Source: Heyndrickxia sporothermodurans | GTDB lineage: Bacteria; Bacillota; Bacilli; Bacillales; Bacillaceae_C | Direction of reading: 5' to 3' | NCBI GenBank assembly: GCA_018333075.1 | Contig: BORH01000002.1 | Location: 186,001 to 250,000 of the forward strand | Length of the DNA stretch: 64,000 nucleotides | In this document: piece after piece, positions 44,794-53,901 of the stretch | How the letters are laid out: every line of letters starts with the position of its first letter | Numbering within the stretch: position 1 is the stretch's first letter | Made by a program: the position numbers and the translations under genes | The notes under the pieces: generated by a model | Told to the model about the DNA's origin: nothing | Databases searched by the model: none | Seen by the model: only the letters and a program-made list of their open reading frames with translations

Positions 44794-45621
44794 TTATAAT
44801 TTTAAAATTTCTTTCTGAACGAATTTGTAAAAGTAAATAAGTTCGTGTTCACTTTTAATCAGTGAAACAACAGCATACTCTTTATTAAATAATGTTTGAA
44901 AAATTTTTCTCGTTTTGTGACGCCAATCAATCGCTAATTCTAGATTATTTTTTTTCAGTTGTTGAAAATTAGAAGGTACTGGAACTAATATAGGTTTATT
45001 ATGGTCCATATTGTTTTCGAAACCATCCTCAGGACTCATTAATACCGGTAATTGATCTTCCGTAAATTCCCATTGACATAAAAATTGAGATTCGAATTGA
45101 TCATGGGCAAACGGTTCTATAATATGAGGACTGTTGATCCACCATTCAACTTTTAAGCGATCAGAAGGGAGTCCTTGATTTAAACTATCTTCCATTTCCC
45201 CGTAGCAATTTTCTACATATGTGGAGCTGATTGCATGCAATTTGTTTAAATTTAAATGGGCATTTCGAGTTTCTAACGGATCATATGTCCATGTAATTAA
45301 CTCATATCCCATTTCACGTGCGATTTCCATTTGAGCTTGTTTCAGTCTAGCACCGATCCCATTTACTTGATGACAAGGTTGAATGCCGAGCATATGTGAG
45401 CACAGATAGCTTAGTCCTTTATTAAAACCTGCAAAGCTGTAACTAAACCCCACCATTTCTTCCTGTATAAAAGCACCTAACAAAAACCCGCCATTTTGTG
45501 AAGCTGTGATCGTCTGATGGAGAGGAAGCGGATCCATCTTCCATATTTCCTTTTCAAGCTCTTGAATCCTTTTAAGCTCAGTAGTTGTTTTTAAGACTTT
45601 TATTTTTATTTCTGGACTCAT
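44794..45621 (-). CDS. GNAT acyltransferase, probable D-amino acid N-succinyltransferase
   Basis: 275 residues with an N-terminal GNAT fold ([10 protein letters not shown] strand, [20 protein letters not shown] acyl-CoA site) and an extra C-terminal region. It corresponds in place and shape to the succinyl-CoA:D-amino acid N-succinyltransferase of Geobacillus NSAR operons. It overlaps the M20 gene by four bases (ATGA) and precedes the racemase gene by 14 bases. Specificity is inferred from context. Confidence 0.82.
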   Translation of the reverse strand: MSPEIKIKVLKTTTELKRIQELEKEIWKMDPLPLHQTITASQNGGFLLGAFIQEEMVGFSYSFAGFNKGLSYLCSHMLGIQPCHQVNGIGARLKQAQMEIAREMGYELITWTYDPLETRNAHLNLNKLHAISSTYVENCYGEMEDSLNQGLPSDRLKVEWWINSPHIIEPFAHDQFESQFLCQWEFTEDQLPVLMSPEDGFENNMDHNKPILVPVPSNFQQLKKNNLELAIDWRHKTRKIFQTLFNKEYAVVSLIKSEHELIYFYKFVQKEILKL

Positions 45622-46760
45622 GTTAACTCACCCTTTTCATATGCATCGAAAGTATTCAATACCGTTTTGGCAAGAATTTCAATTCCAGCGTATATAGCAT
45701 TTCGATTAAAGGTCATGTTCGGATGATGAAGTCCAGGCTTCAAATCACATCCTAATCCTAACATCGTCGCTTTCACATTTGGATTTTTTAATGTATAAAA
45801 ATGAAAGTCCTCCCCGCCTGTAGTGACAATCGGCTCTTTTAGCTGCTCTTCGCCTATTGATTCGATAATCGCTTTTCTCATTAAACGCATAGCTACATTA
45901 TTTACTTCTGCCGCCGCGACAAATGCCTTCGTTTCTAACGTAATGTCAACCCCATAAAGTTTTGCTTTGCTATTAACGATTGTCTCAATTTTTTCGGTTA
46001 ATTGATTCATAATGGAATTTGTTTGTGCTCGTAAATCAATACTGAATGAGGCCTTTCCCGGAATGATGTTTCCCGACTCACTTCCAGCATGAAACTTTGT
46101 CATTTTTGCAGAGTAAGGAACCATTGGATCTAAATAAATGCTTTTCATTTCATTTATTATCGAAGCCCCTATTTCAATAGCATTATGACCAAGATGCGGT
46201 CGGGCTCCATGAGCATCCTCGCCAATGATTTCACCTGTTAAAAACTTTGCTGCCCCGTGATAAATAGCTGGAACCGCTTGCCCGTTTTCTAGTTCCTGAA
46301 TGGGTCGCAGATGAACTCCGTACAAAAAATCAACATGATCTAATATATTTTTTTCAACCATTTTTAAGGCGCCAGTTCCCTTTTCTTCAGCAGGTTGAAA
46401 AATGAATTTTAGCTTTCCAAAAGAAGGAATGTTCATTTTTTGGAAGACTAGCATCGTCCCTAAAACCATTGCCATATGTGCATCATGACCGCACGAATGA
46501 TTCGCTTGAAATCGACCATCCACCTCCTGCCAAAGTGCATCCATATCTGTTCGTAATGCCACACAAAGATCTCCAGAACCAATTTCTGTGACAAGACCAG
46601 GGCAATCAGGAAACGTTTGTGAAGTAAAACCTTGATCTTGTAAAAAACGAGAAATGAACTCCGTCGTTTCGAATTCCTCCCAACTTATTTCTGGATGTTG
46701 ATGTAAATGTTCAAACACTGAATCAATCGTCGGTTTAATTTGTCGTATGTATTCCTTCAT
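45618..46760 (-). CDS. M20 family amidohydrolase, probable N-succinyl-L-amino acid desuccinylase
   Basis: 380-residue metal hydrolase of the M20D group (amino-acylase/hippurate hydrolase type). Conserved sites: LHQHPEISWEEFET, SCGHDAHMAM with Cys and His ligands, and PAEEKGTGA with the catalytic Glu pair; the dimerisation domain lies between. In the NSAR pathway this enzyme removes succinate only from the L-isomer, pulling the racemisation forward. Follows the RpiR-type regulator after 12 bases. Confidence 0.9.
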   Translation of the reverse strand: MKEYIRQIKPTIDSVFEHLHQHPEISWEEFETTEFISRFLQDQGFTSQTFPDCPGLVTEIGSGDLCVALRTDMDALWQEVDGRFQANHSCGHDAHMAMVLGTMLVFQKMNIPSFGKLKFIFQPAEEKGTGALKMVEKNILDHVDFLYGVHLRPIQELENGQAVPAIYHGAAKFLTGEIIGEDAHGARPHLGHNAIEIGASIINEMKSIYLDPMVPYSAKMTKFHAGSESGNIIPGKASFSIDLRAQTNSIMNQLTEKIETIVNSKAKLYGVDITLETKAFVAAAEVNNVAMRLMRKAIIESIGEEQLKEPIVTTGGEDFHFYTLKNPNVKATMLGLGCDLKPGLHHPNMTFNRNAIYAGIEILAKTVLNTFDAYEKGELT

Positions 46761-46772
46761 TTTTTTATCCCC

Positions 46773-47615
46773 CTATGTAAAGAAGTAATCGCCATCAAGT
46801 TTTTCATATTGTCCCTTACGCTTTTCAAATTGCTTATGATCATGGATTGTAACACCAGCAACCATTGCATTTAAAAAAGAAAACAGGACAGGAGCGGAAT
46901 CAATGGTCGAATTCTCAGAGGAACATATTTGAAAAAGAATATCTGCATACTCTCTGATTGGTGCAACAGGAGAGCCTGTAATACCTATAACAAACGCCCC
47001 TTGTTCCTTTGCTAATTGTGCAATTTTAACCGTTTCTTTTAAATAACGATGAAAAGAAATTGAGATCAGTGTGGATCTTTCTTTCATTTCACTTAAGGTT
47101 AGTAAGAGATCATCAGTATCTGGACGAAAAAGATGGACATTTCCCCTAGCGAGACGAAGTGTAAACGCCAACCAACTAGCGGCAGAAAAGGAAGTTCTTA
47201 CCCCCGAAACATAGACAGTATCTGCTTTTACTAATTTCTCGATTGCTCGGCTGAAGTCTTTCTCCTTAATATTCTGGATCGTTTCATGAATATGCTGGCA
47301 GTCCTGTTCCATGACTTTCGCAAAAAAATAAGGTTGTTCTGCTAGTTCAAGTTTGTCGGAAAAATATCGTCCAAGGCTACTTTTCGTATTTAAAAGCTGT
47401 TCGCGAACCATCTTTTGAAGCTCAGAAAATCCCGTAAATTTAATCGAGTAGCAAAAACGAATCACAGTTGTTTCACTTACTCCAACATGATCACCAATTT
47501 CACTTGCCGATTTAACAGCAAAATCTCGAGGGTTCTCAACTAAATATTTAGCTACTTTTTGTTGTCCTTTTGTAAGTTGATTATATATATTTTCTATTTC
47601 CTCTCTTAAATTCAT
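46773..47615 (-). CDS. MurR/RpiR family transcriptional regulator
   Basis: 280 residues: N-terminal HTH_6 domain (LTKGQQKVAKYLVENP, then SASEIGDHVGVSETTVIRFC) and a SIS domain (VYVSGVRTSFSAASWLAF, then LISISFHRYLKETV) that in relatives binds sugar phosphates. First gene of the amino acid operon, so probably autoregulated through the palindrome at 47666-47683. A SIS regulator for an amino acid pathway is uncommon; the effector is unknown. Confidence 0.92.
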   Translation of the reverse strand: MNLREEIENIYNQLTKGQQKVAKYLVENPRDFAVKSASEIGDHVGVSETTVIRFCYSIKFTGFSELQKMVREQLLNTKSSLGRYFSDKLELAEQPYFFAKVMEQDCQHIHETIQNIKEKDFSRAIEKLVKADTVYVSGVRTSFSAASWLAFTLRLARGNVHLFRPDTDDLLLTLSEMKERSTLISISFHRYLKETVKIAQLAKEQGAFVIGITGSPVAPIREYADILFQICSSENSTIDSAPVLFSFLNAMVAGVTIHDHKQFEKRKGQYEKLDGDYFFT

Positions 47616-47665
47616 AAATTTCCCTTTCGTAAAAAATGAAGTTAAAATTTCTTTTTTTTAACAAC

Positions 47666-47683
47666 ATGAAGTTTAGACTTCAT
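47666..47683. promoter_or_regulatory. Probable operator of the RpiR operon
   Basis: ATGAAGT-TTAG-ACTTCAT, a perfect palindrome with 7-base arms, 50 bases before the regulator start. A half copy, ATGAAGTTAAAA, occurs at about 47637. Confidence 0.55.
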
Positions 47684-47836
47684 AAAATGTTTATTCAAAA
47701 TTAACATAATATTTGGTTTTATTCAATAATTTTTTTGAGGGAGTATTTATACTATTGCATATTAGGAATGAATAAAAAATTTAAGGTTCCGTTAAAATCT
47801 TTTAAACCAGATTTCTAAACAATATTTATCTTTATA

Positions 47837-47890
47837 ATTAGTAAACAAAAATCCCTTTAAAAATTATTAAAGGGATTTTTGTTTACTAAT
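47837..47890. terminator. 24-bp perfect inverted repeat, bidirectional terminator
   Basis: 47837-47860 is exactly complementary to 47867-47890 around a six-base loop. The arms contain AAAAATCCC / GGGATTTTT, giving a T-run in each direction. It lies between the minus-strand gene at 47956 and the RpiR operon. Confidence 0.75.
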
Positions 47891-47955
47891 TATTGAATGA
47901 TAAATTGAATAAATATTTCCAGAGAATTAATGTTATCCACAATAATTTGTGTAAT

Positions 47956-48324
47956 CTAGCTCTCTTTTTCCTTGTTATTTTTAATAGCTATCAAAAGTTG
48001 AATGCTTCCAACTAGATAAAACACAGCAATGAGTATGTTACTTACATAGAATGATAGTACAGCTGTTATCAAGGTTACAACACAGTACCCTATCGTTACT
48101 TTTTGTTTTACTAACCTGCTAATTACAACTCCAACAATACCTATACATATTGGAAACATAATAGCAATGACCATCCATCCTATATCCATAGCCGCATTCA
48201 TAACTAACTGATTAGAAATCAATAAAAATACTTTACTAATAATAATCCCAAATGCATTTAAAATTGAAATAACTCCTCCAATTAGAAGGAGCAAACTTGC
48301 CATCTCCAATTTTTTATTTTCCAT
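47956..48324 (-). CDS. Small membrane protein, 122 aa
   Basis: Four predicted helices (LLLLIGGVISILNAFGIII, MDIGWMVIAIMFPICIGIVG, YCVVTLITAVLSFYV, LIAVFYLVGSIQLLIAI) with short basic/acidic ends. Resembles DUF4064-type four-helix membrane proteins of Bacillus, but the match is by shape only. Ribosome binding site GGAGGAAA. It follows another small membrane gene by 40 bases. Confidence 0.75.
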   Translation of the reverse strand: MENKKLEMASLLLLIGGVISILNAFGIIISKVFLLISNQLVMNAAMDIGWMVIAIMFPICIGIVGVVISRLVKQKVTIGYCVVTLITAVLSFYVSNILIAVFYLVGSIQLLIAIKNNKEKES

Positions 48325-48364
48325 CGTTTTCCTCCATTTAAATGCAAGTATTTGGAATCCACTA

Positions 48365-48655
48365 TTAAGACATATGAATAAGAAAAATAAATAATACTAT
48401 GATAAGGAATGCTCCTGATACAAAAAGATTGATCAAGCTTAGTACAAGTGATATGTATATTAGTTCTTTATTTTCTTTTATTTTTATTACACCTATAATG
48501 GATAGGATAAAACCAATAAAAACAAAGAGCATTATTGCTGTTAACAGATAGACATTAAAAAACTGCAAGATAAGAAATCCAAAAAGATAAGGGATTACAT
48601 TAAGGAAAAAAGCAATATAGCTTAACGAATTATATTTTTTTAAAAGCTGTTTCAT
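48365..48655 (-). CDS. Small membrane protein, 96 aa
   Basis: Three predicted helices covering most of the protein (IAFFLNVIPYLFGFLILQFF, LTAIMLFVFIGFILSIIGVI, IYISLVLSLINLFVSGAFL). The second helix with the following GVIKIKENKE resembles DUF4190/DUF4064-like proteins. Ribosome binding site GGAGGAT. Probably co-transcribed with the 122-residue membrane protein downstream. Function unknown. Confidence 0.7.
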   Translation of the reverse strand: MKQLLKKYNSLSYIAFFLNVIPYLFGFLILQFFNVYLLTAIMLFVFIGFILSIIGVIKIKENKELIYISLVLSLINLFVSGAFLIIVLFIFLIHMS

Positions 48656-48958
48656 TCATAGATCCTCCAAATCATTCAAGCCAAATGTTCGTTCGATTAT
48701 ACTTACGAAACAGCTACTTTTTTGTTTCAATTTTACTCAAAAAGAGAAAAAAGAACTAATTCAAAGAAAGGTCTGATTAGTTCTTTAGTTACAATTTACT
48801 AAAAAATAAAAAAGAGGAAAGATCCACCCTATTTTTTTAATGATTAATAGAAGGAAGGTGTGGAATAGCCTCTTTTTAATTCTTAGGAAAGCAATTCATC
48901 TATTTCCATGATAGGGATGTTTATAGAAGGAAGATAAATTATAGCCTAAGATGAATAG
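48656..48958. other. Intergenic region with an imperfect inverted repeat
   Basis: AAAAAGAGG near 48809 and CCTCTTTTT near 48870 form the ends of a long imperfect stem, which may terminate the TerD-like gene's transcript. Nothing else recognised. Confidence 0.45.
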
Positions 48959-51040
48959 TTAAATATATTGTGAAACAATGATATCCTGATCGAATGGTGT
49001 AATTCCATCATCCACTGAAAAAACGATATCTGCTTCACTTATATTATGACATATTTCTCCTCTCGCCTGTACATGCAATTGAAGTAAATCATATAAATTT
49101 GTTTTGTTCATAGTAGTTAAAGCTTTTCCAATTAAAATCATACCCATTTGATTTCCCTCAACATTATTATAATATCTTGGATTTGATTTTAATGCGATAT
49201 CAGCCCAAATGATTTTATTTTCATATAAATCTACGATCATCGGAATCCCTATTTTAGTTGAAGATGTAACGTCTATTTTATCTTCAACCGTTTTTGGCTC
49301 GAACACCTCTCCAGAATTAGGATATTGCCTTAGCATCCAGCCGATAAAACACTCTGGGACTTCGGAAAAAACCTGCTCACTAAAAGAATGTATTGAGAAA
49401 ACAACATATCTTCCACCACTTCTTTGAACCGAGTGAATATCTATGTCAATGAATTCACTAGCTCCGTTCGGGGCTGCGGTTATATCACCACTATGATAGG
49501 CCATTAATTTTCCTGATCGTAGGTTTGTATAAGATATATGCTCAAGATATTCCCATTTTTCCGAGTATATTACAGCGGATAAATCGATATCTACTCGATC
49601 ATTTTGAGGTTCCTTCCAATAGATAAATGAACGAATGGTTTTCGCATCATTAGGAATGTTAATTTTTGAACCTCTAACAATTGAACGTAAAGACTTATTT
49701 GCAGATCGCTGGGAAAATGGTACTACATAATCTTTTAATGCCTCATCAATATACACTTTTCCTAAGGAATCCCTTTTACTGTAGATATTTACTAAAGTAG
49801 TTTCACAGATTCGAATAATTGTTTTGGAAATATCTTCATCCAACTTAGGTAACTCATTATTGATCGCAAATAGTTTTGAAATATTCCCCTTTGGAAAGAA
49901 CACTCGTATATCCTTTTCACTATTTCGATGTTTAAAATGATTGATAACTTGAAGCAACACCGTTGTGGAAACGGAAGCTGCTATCTTTTCAAATTCCTCC
50001 ACTACGACAAATGGATGGGGATGCTCACGCAATAAATGATCCAGTTTTCTAGCAAATTCTCCTGGGCGGTCTTTTAAAAGTTTTAAAGCGGTATGAAAAT
50101 CTTTTTTTTTCATTGCCTTTACCAATTGACTATTGAATGTTTCAATTTGTTCATTATTTCTTATTTTTCGAAATGCAGCCTGAGTTTTCGGATATAATTG
50201 TTTAAATTCAAAAGGATGTAATCGTTCACCAAGTCGAATCCATCTGTTTTTATACTTTTTCATATCTTCCTCAAGACTGCCGCAGTTTTCTAATAGTCCC
50301 ATAATCAAGCGACGCTCTTTTCGGCGAAAGCTTTTAAACCTTGTGTTCTCTGCAAGACTAATGTCTCCGTCAGAAATTGCCACACACAATCTTAATACAT
50401 CGGTTGGAGTTTTATAATATGGAAACAATAGATTCGTATCTAGTTGGTATTCTAATATTAATTTTGAGACTAGTGCGATATTTTCTTTTAAAGGTATTTC
50501 ATTAGGTAAAATACTTGGAATCTGTAGTAGATTATCCTTGAAAAACCATTCAATATCTTTTTTATCTGTTTCTGATAAGGAAGTTTTTGATGCTATTAAG
50601 TTTACAAAAATAGAGAGAAACTCCTCTTTACTTCCTAAATCAATTATTTTTATTTCAGTTTTATCAAAAAGCGGAACTCTTACCTGTTTTTCATATTCTG
50701 GTAATAAGCGACCATTCGTTAAGTAATGAACAACTGCGTTTAAGTATAATTCACTTTCACTCGCATCCATTACCTGTTTCGGAAAATTAGGGTACATCGG
50801 TGAAAAATATTTGTCTGCGCCAATCATCTGACCTAAATCTTTTATTAAAGTTGTATAAAAAGTTTCTAACTGCTCAATTGAATAAGTTTTTAAAATGTTA
50901 ATCACATTTTCAGATAAGGTGTAGCCAAATTCCTCAATATTTTTAATAATGGTAGCTATTTGGGGATCATTAGTCGAATCATTCGTCGATGGTTCGAGAA
51001 TCAATTTATTTTTTCTTCTTAAATAAATTTCATTTTCCAT
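48959..51040 (-). CDS. Large protein with C-terminal TerD-like domain
   Basis: 693 residues, cytosolic. Residues about 1-480 are mostly helical and unassigned, with repeated basic helices around 240-370 (ERRLIMGLLENCGSLEEDMK, KDFHTALKLLKDRPGEFARK). Residues about 482-650 resemble TerD/CABP stress proteins: VDIDLSAVIYS, AYHSGDITAAPNGASEFIDI (acidic, calcium-binding-like) and RYVVFSIHSFS. TerD domains occur in tellurite and phage-stress systems. No other ter gene is nearby. The ATG at 51040 follows GGGGTG and gives MENEIYLRRK; the extension to 51058 lacks support. Function unknown. Confidence 0.8.
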   Translation of the reverse strand: MENEIYLRRKNKLILEPSTNDSTNDPQIATIIKNIEEFGYTLSENVINILKTYSIEQLETFYTTLIKDLGQMIGADKYFSPMYPNFPKQVMDASESELYLNAVVHYLTNGRLLPEYEKQVRVPLFDKTEIKIIDLGSKEEFLSIFVNLIASKTSLSETDKKDIEWFFKDNLLQIPSILPNEIPLKENIALVSKLILEYQLDTNLLFPYYKTPTDVLRLCVAISDGDISLAENTRFKSFRRKERRLIMGLLENCGSLEEDMKKYKNRWIRLGERLHPFEFKQLYPKTQAAFRKIRNNEQIETFNSQLVKAMKKKDFHTALKLLKDRPGEFARKLDHLLREHPHPFVVVEEFEKIAASVSTTVLLQVINHFKHRNSEKDIRVFFPKGNISKLFAINNELPKLDEDISKTIIRICETTLVNIYSKRDSLGKVYIDEALKDYVVPFSQRSANKSLRSIVRGSKINIPNDAKTIRSFIYWKEPQNDRVDIDLSAVIYSEKWEYLEHISYTNLRSGKLMAYHSGDITAAPNGASEFIDIDIHSVQRSGGRYVVFSIHSFSEQVFSEVPECFIGWMLRQYPNSGEVFEPKTVEDKIDVTSSTKIGIPMIVDLYENKIIWADIALKSNPRYYNNVEGNQMGMILIGKALTTMNKTNLYDLLQLHVQARGEICHNISEADIVFSVDDGITPFDQDIIVSQYI

Positions 51041-51146
51041 ACATTCACCCCACTTCATTCAGTCACTATCTTATATACGTTTAAATATAAGATTGTATAA
51101 ATTAGAATTATTCTACTACAAATATACATTAGTTTTCATTAAAAGC

Positions 51147-51320
51147 CTATTGATCTCCTCCACCTTGATAAGGAAATATAGTCGAATTTCTAAACTGTTC
51201 TTCTGCCTCTAACTGATTTAAACTTTTCTCCGATCTCTTAATCCCCATTTTATGAAAAATAAAAGAAACAATTAATAATAATCCGATACTTCCCCAAAAA
51301 ATCCACCCAAACAAAGTCAA
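51147..51320 (-). CDS. Small single-span membrane protein, 57 aa
   Basis: One membrane helix (LFGWIFWGSIGLLLIVSFIF) then a charged tail ending IFPYQGGGDQ. Ribosome binding site AGAGGTGG precedes a TTG at 51320; GTG at 51329 is part of that site and less likely. Upstream of and co-directional with the TerD-like gene, about 100 bases away. Function unknown. Confidence 0.6.
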   Translation of the reverse strand: MTLFGWIFWGSIGLLLIVSFIFHKMGIKRSEKSLNQLEAEEQFRNSTIFPYQGGGDQ

Positions 51321-51791
51321 CTTCCCCACCTCTTTTCATTTTTTTACATACCCGTTACAATAACTTACATAAAAACAACAAACCATTTATACATACATAC
51401 GAATAAACTATCAATTAGTTTCAAAATTGGGACATGGGGTCAGGTCCCTCGTCCCACTCGGGACACAAAACAAGCTTTAATGTTTAAGAAATCTATTCAA
51501 TTCCACTATCCGCATAGGATAACCAATGTTGATTTTTTACAAATCCATTTAATTTCCATTACCTCATATCAATTTAAATTAACTTAAATGCTTTTCTCTG
51601 CAATTAGCAATATTGAACAATCATCAACATCAGTTTATTTAAGCATCTTTCATTTGATCTCTTCATACATTTTATAAATGGGGACAATCTGTCATGCTTC
51701 TAGCAACTTTTCATTCCGATGTTCATTATAGTTTATTTATTATCCTCATTTTACCAGAATGTTCATTTTAAAACATTAAGGGGGGCAATTC
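51321..51791. other. Intergenic region before formamidase
   Basis: Holds the REP-like hairpin at 51428-51456 and otherwise A/T-rich sequence. The formamidase promoter must lie here but was not pinned down. Confidence 0.4.
51428..51456. repeat. REP-like hairpin, copy 1
   Basis: TGGGAC...GTCCCA encloses an inner GGG(G)TCAGGTCCC, a nested hairpin. The same GGGACA...TGTCCC design recurs at 53264 and 55538. Another GGGACAC follows at 51460. Confidence 0.6.
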
Positions 51792-52970
51792 ATGCCAAAA
51801 ACATTATTTGAAATTGATTTAAGCAAACCAATGCAAGACCAAGCACATCCAGGACATAACCGATGGCACCCAGATATACCGGCGGCTTTTTCTATTGATC
51901 CAGGTACCTCGTTTCGTATGGAATGTAAGGATTGGACAGATGGTCAGATAAGCAATAATGATAATCCAAATGATATTCGGGATGTCATTTTATCGCGAGT
52001 ACATGTTTTAAGTGGTCCTGTTTATGTTAATGGTGTTGAACCAGGTGATTTATTAGTAGTAGACATACTAGATATTGGTGCATTAGCAGGCTCAGAATGG
52101 GGATACAATGGAATCTTTGCAAAAGAAAATGGCGGGAGTTTTTTAACTGAGCATTATCCAAATGCAGCAAAATCAATTTGGGATTTCCATGGAATCTATA
52201 CCACTTCAAGACATATCCCAGGTGTAAAATTCGCAGGAATTATTCATCCTGGTCTTATTGGGGTTGCTCCTTCAATGGAGCTTTTACAAAAGTGGAATAA
52301 ACGTGAAGAGGAATTGAAGATGACAGACCCTCATCGTGTTCCCGAATTAGCAGCGAGCCCAGATCCGCAAAATGCTGTCCTTGGAACATTGAACGGAGCT
52401 GACTTTGATCGTGTGGCACGTGAAGGTGCTCGAACAGTCCCTCCAAGAGAAAATGGCGGAAATTGTGATATAAAAAATTTGTCAAAAGGGTCAAGAATCT
52501 ACTTCCCTGTCTTTGTTGAGGGAGCTAAGCTTTCTGTAGGAGATATCCATTTTTCGCAAGGAGATGGTGAGATAACATTTTGTGGCGGAATTGAGATGGC
52601 GGGATGGATCGATTTACGTGTCGATGTAATTAAAGGAGGAATGGAAACATACAGCATTAAAGAAAACCCCGTATTCAAGCCGGGACCTGTTGAACCAAAT
52701 TATTCAGATTACCTAGTCTTTGAAGGGATTTCAGTAGATGAAACGGACGGAAAGCAGCATTACTTAAATGCCCACATTGCCTATCGCAGAGCATGCCTAA
52801 ATGCGATTGAATATTTAAAAACACTAGGCTACACAGGTGAGCAAGCGTATATGATTTTAGGAACTGCTCCTGTGGAAGGGCGTATAAACGGCATTGTAGA
52901 CATACCGAATGCGTGTTGTACCGTAGCTATTCCAACCCAGATATTTGATAAGAATATCTTACCAAAATGA
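51792..52970 (+). CDS. fmdA: Formamidase (acetamidase/formamidase family)
   Basis: 392-residue amidase of the FmdA_AmdA family hydrolysing formamide to formate and ammonia. Family blocks seen are HNRWHPDIP, the GPVYVNGVEPGDLLVVDILD segment, HPGLIGVAPS, PPRENGGNCDIKNL with the active-site Cys, and HFSQGDGEI. Ribosome binding site TTAAGGGGGG. The zinc-ribbon FmdB-type gene follows after 26 bases, the usual partner. Confidence 0.93.
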   Translation: MPKTLFEIDLSKPMQDQAHPGHNRWHPDIPAAFSIDPGTSFRMECKDWTDGQISNNDNPNDIRDVILSRVHVLSGPVYVNGVEPGDLLVVDILDIGALAGSEWGYNGIFAKENGGSFLTEHYPNAAKSIWDFHGIYTTSRHIPGVKFAGIIHPGLIGVAPSMELLQKWNKREEELKMTDPHRVPELAASPDPQNAVLGTLNGADFDRVAREGARTVPPRENGGNCDIKNLSKGSRIYFPVFVEGAKLSVGDIHFSQGDGEITFCGGIEMAGWIDLRVDVIKGGMETYSIKENPVFKPGPVEPNYSDYLVFEGISVDETDGKQHYLNAHIAYRRACLNAIEYLKTLGYTGEQAYMILGTAPVEGRINGIVDIPNACCTVAIPTQIFDKNILPK

Positions 52971-52996
52971 TACTTTTTTAAGGAGTGGACATAGTA

Positions 52997-53263
52997 ATGC
53001 CCAGCTACACATTTCATTGTAAAAGATGCGGCAATTTCACCCTATTTTTCTCATCAATGAGCGGAAATAAATCTGAAGCAAACTGTCCAGACTGTAAACA
53101 GCAATCAGCTAGAGTTTACTTTCCACCTAATCTTTTTTCATACAGCAAAGAACTACGAACAAGAATTGAAAAAGGAATGGAACCTCGAATTATGACAAAA
53201 CAAGAACTTGGACCAAATACGATGAAAAGAAAATCCGCCATTCAACGCCCATGGCAAGTATGA
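52997..53263 (+). CDS. fmdB: FmdB family zinc-ribbon protein
   Basis: 88-residue protein with an N-terminal zinc ribbon: Cys8 and Cys11 (CKRC) and Cys30 and Cys33 (CPDC). The remainder is polar and probably flexible. FmdB proteins accompany formamidase genes and were proposed as regulators. ATG at 52997 gives the family start MPSYTFHC; an in-frame GTG at 52985 abuts the AAGGAG site. Second gene of the fmd unit. Confidence 0.9.
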   Translation: MPSYTFHCKRCGNFTLFFSSMSGNKSEANCPDCKQQSARVYFPPNLFSYSKELRTRIEKGMEPRIMTKQELGPNTMKRKSAIQRPWQV

Positions 53264-53290
53264 GGGACATATGGACTTGTCCTTTGTCCC
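53264..53290. repeat. REP-like hairpin, copy 2
   Basis: GGGACA...TGTCCC with an inner GGAC-TT-GTCC stem, starting directly after the fmdB stop codon. Confidence 0.6.
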
Positions 53291-53520
53291 CATTTTCCAG
53301 GTGAATTCTCTCTTGGATGAATAAAGACGCATGATAATATAAGAAAATTTTAATATAAAGTATATGAAAAACTGTTGATATAAAGGAATTTCCTTCATTT
53401 GAAGTAAATGTGAAATTGGTCAGATTGTTACCTAAAAGTTACTTTGAAAATTGATTAAAAAGTTTAAGTTTATCGAGGGGTTGAGCAATCTATTATTTTT
53501 CATTTATAACATTTTTATAT

Positions 53521-53566
53521 AAAATCTTAGAAACCTTTATAAATAAAGGTTTCCTAAGATTTTTTT
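53521..53566 (+). terminator. Terminator of the fmd unit
   Basis: AATCTTAG and AACCTTTA pair with TAAAGGTT and CTAAGATT, followed by seven T. About 260 bases after fmdB. Confidence 0.8.
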
Positions 53567-53592
53567 CTAACTCAAATATATATATATATATA

Positions 53593-53700
53593 TCAACCTG
53601 TGATTTCACCATCAGAAATATTTACGATTCTATTGCAGTGTTTAGCAACTTCATGATTATGCTCACTCTCTTTTTTATTATTTGCTCCACGTCTGTCTAT
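53593..53700 (-). pseudogene. Relic of an ABC transporter ATPase
   Basis: The minus-strand frame ends ...HEVAKHCNRIVNISDGEITG-stop, the recognisable C-terminus of a LolD/MacB-type ATPase just after the H-loop. Before it, IDRRGANNKKE looks like joined pieces of the D-loop region with an internal deletion. The rest of the gene, the start and a ribosome binding site are missing. An (AT)n run lies at 53576-53593, at its end. Confidence 0.65.
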
Positions 53701-53901
53701 TAGTATTTATCAAGTTGATAAGGAACTTATCTCCCAAAGTAATCAGCTCAATATTTTCATATATTACAAGATGAAATTTTTTTCAGTAGTTTCCTTAGAA
53801 CTATCTTAATATTGAAAAAGTAAGAGTTAAATATACAAAGTGCTTCTTCCCTTAACGATTTAATATATTTCAAGATTGATAAAGTTTCTAGCAAAATCCT
53901 A

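Noticed and set aside
53576-53593. (AT)n tract as a CRISPR or other array
   Set aside because: It is a simple dinucleotide run without spacers. No CRISPR-like repeat-spacer pattern was found anywhere in the window.
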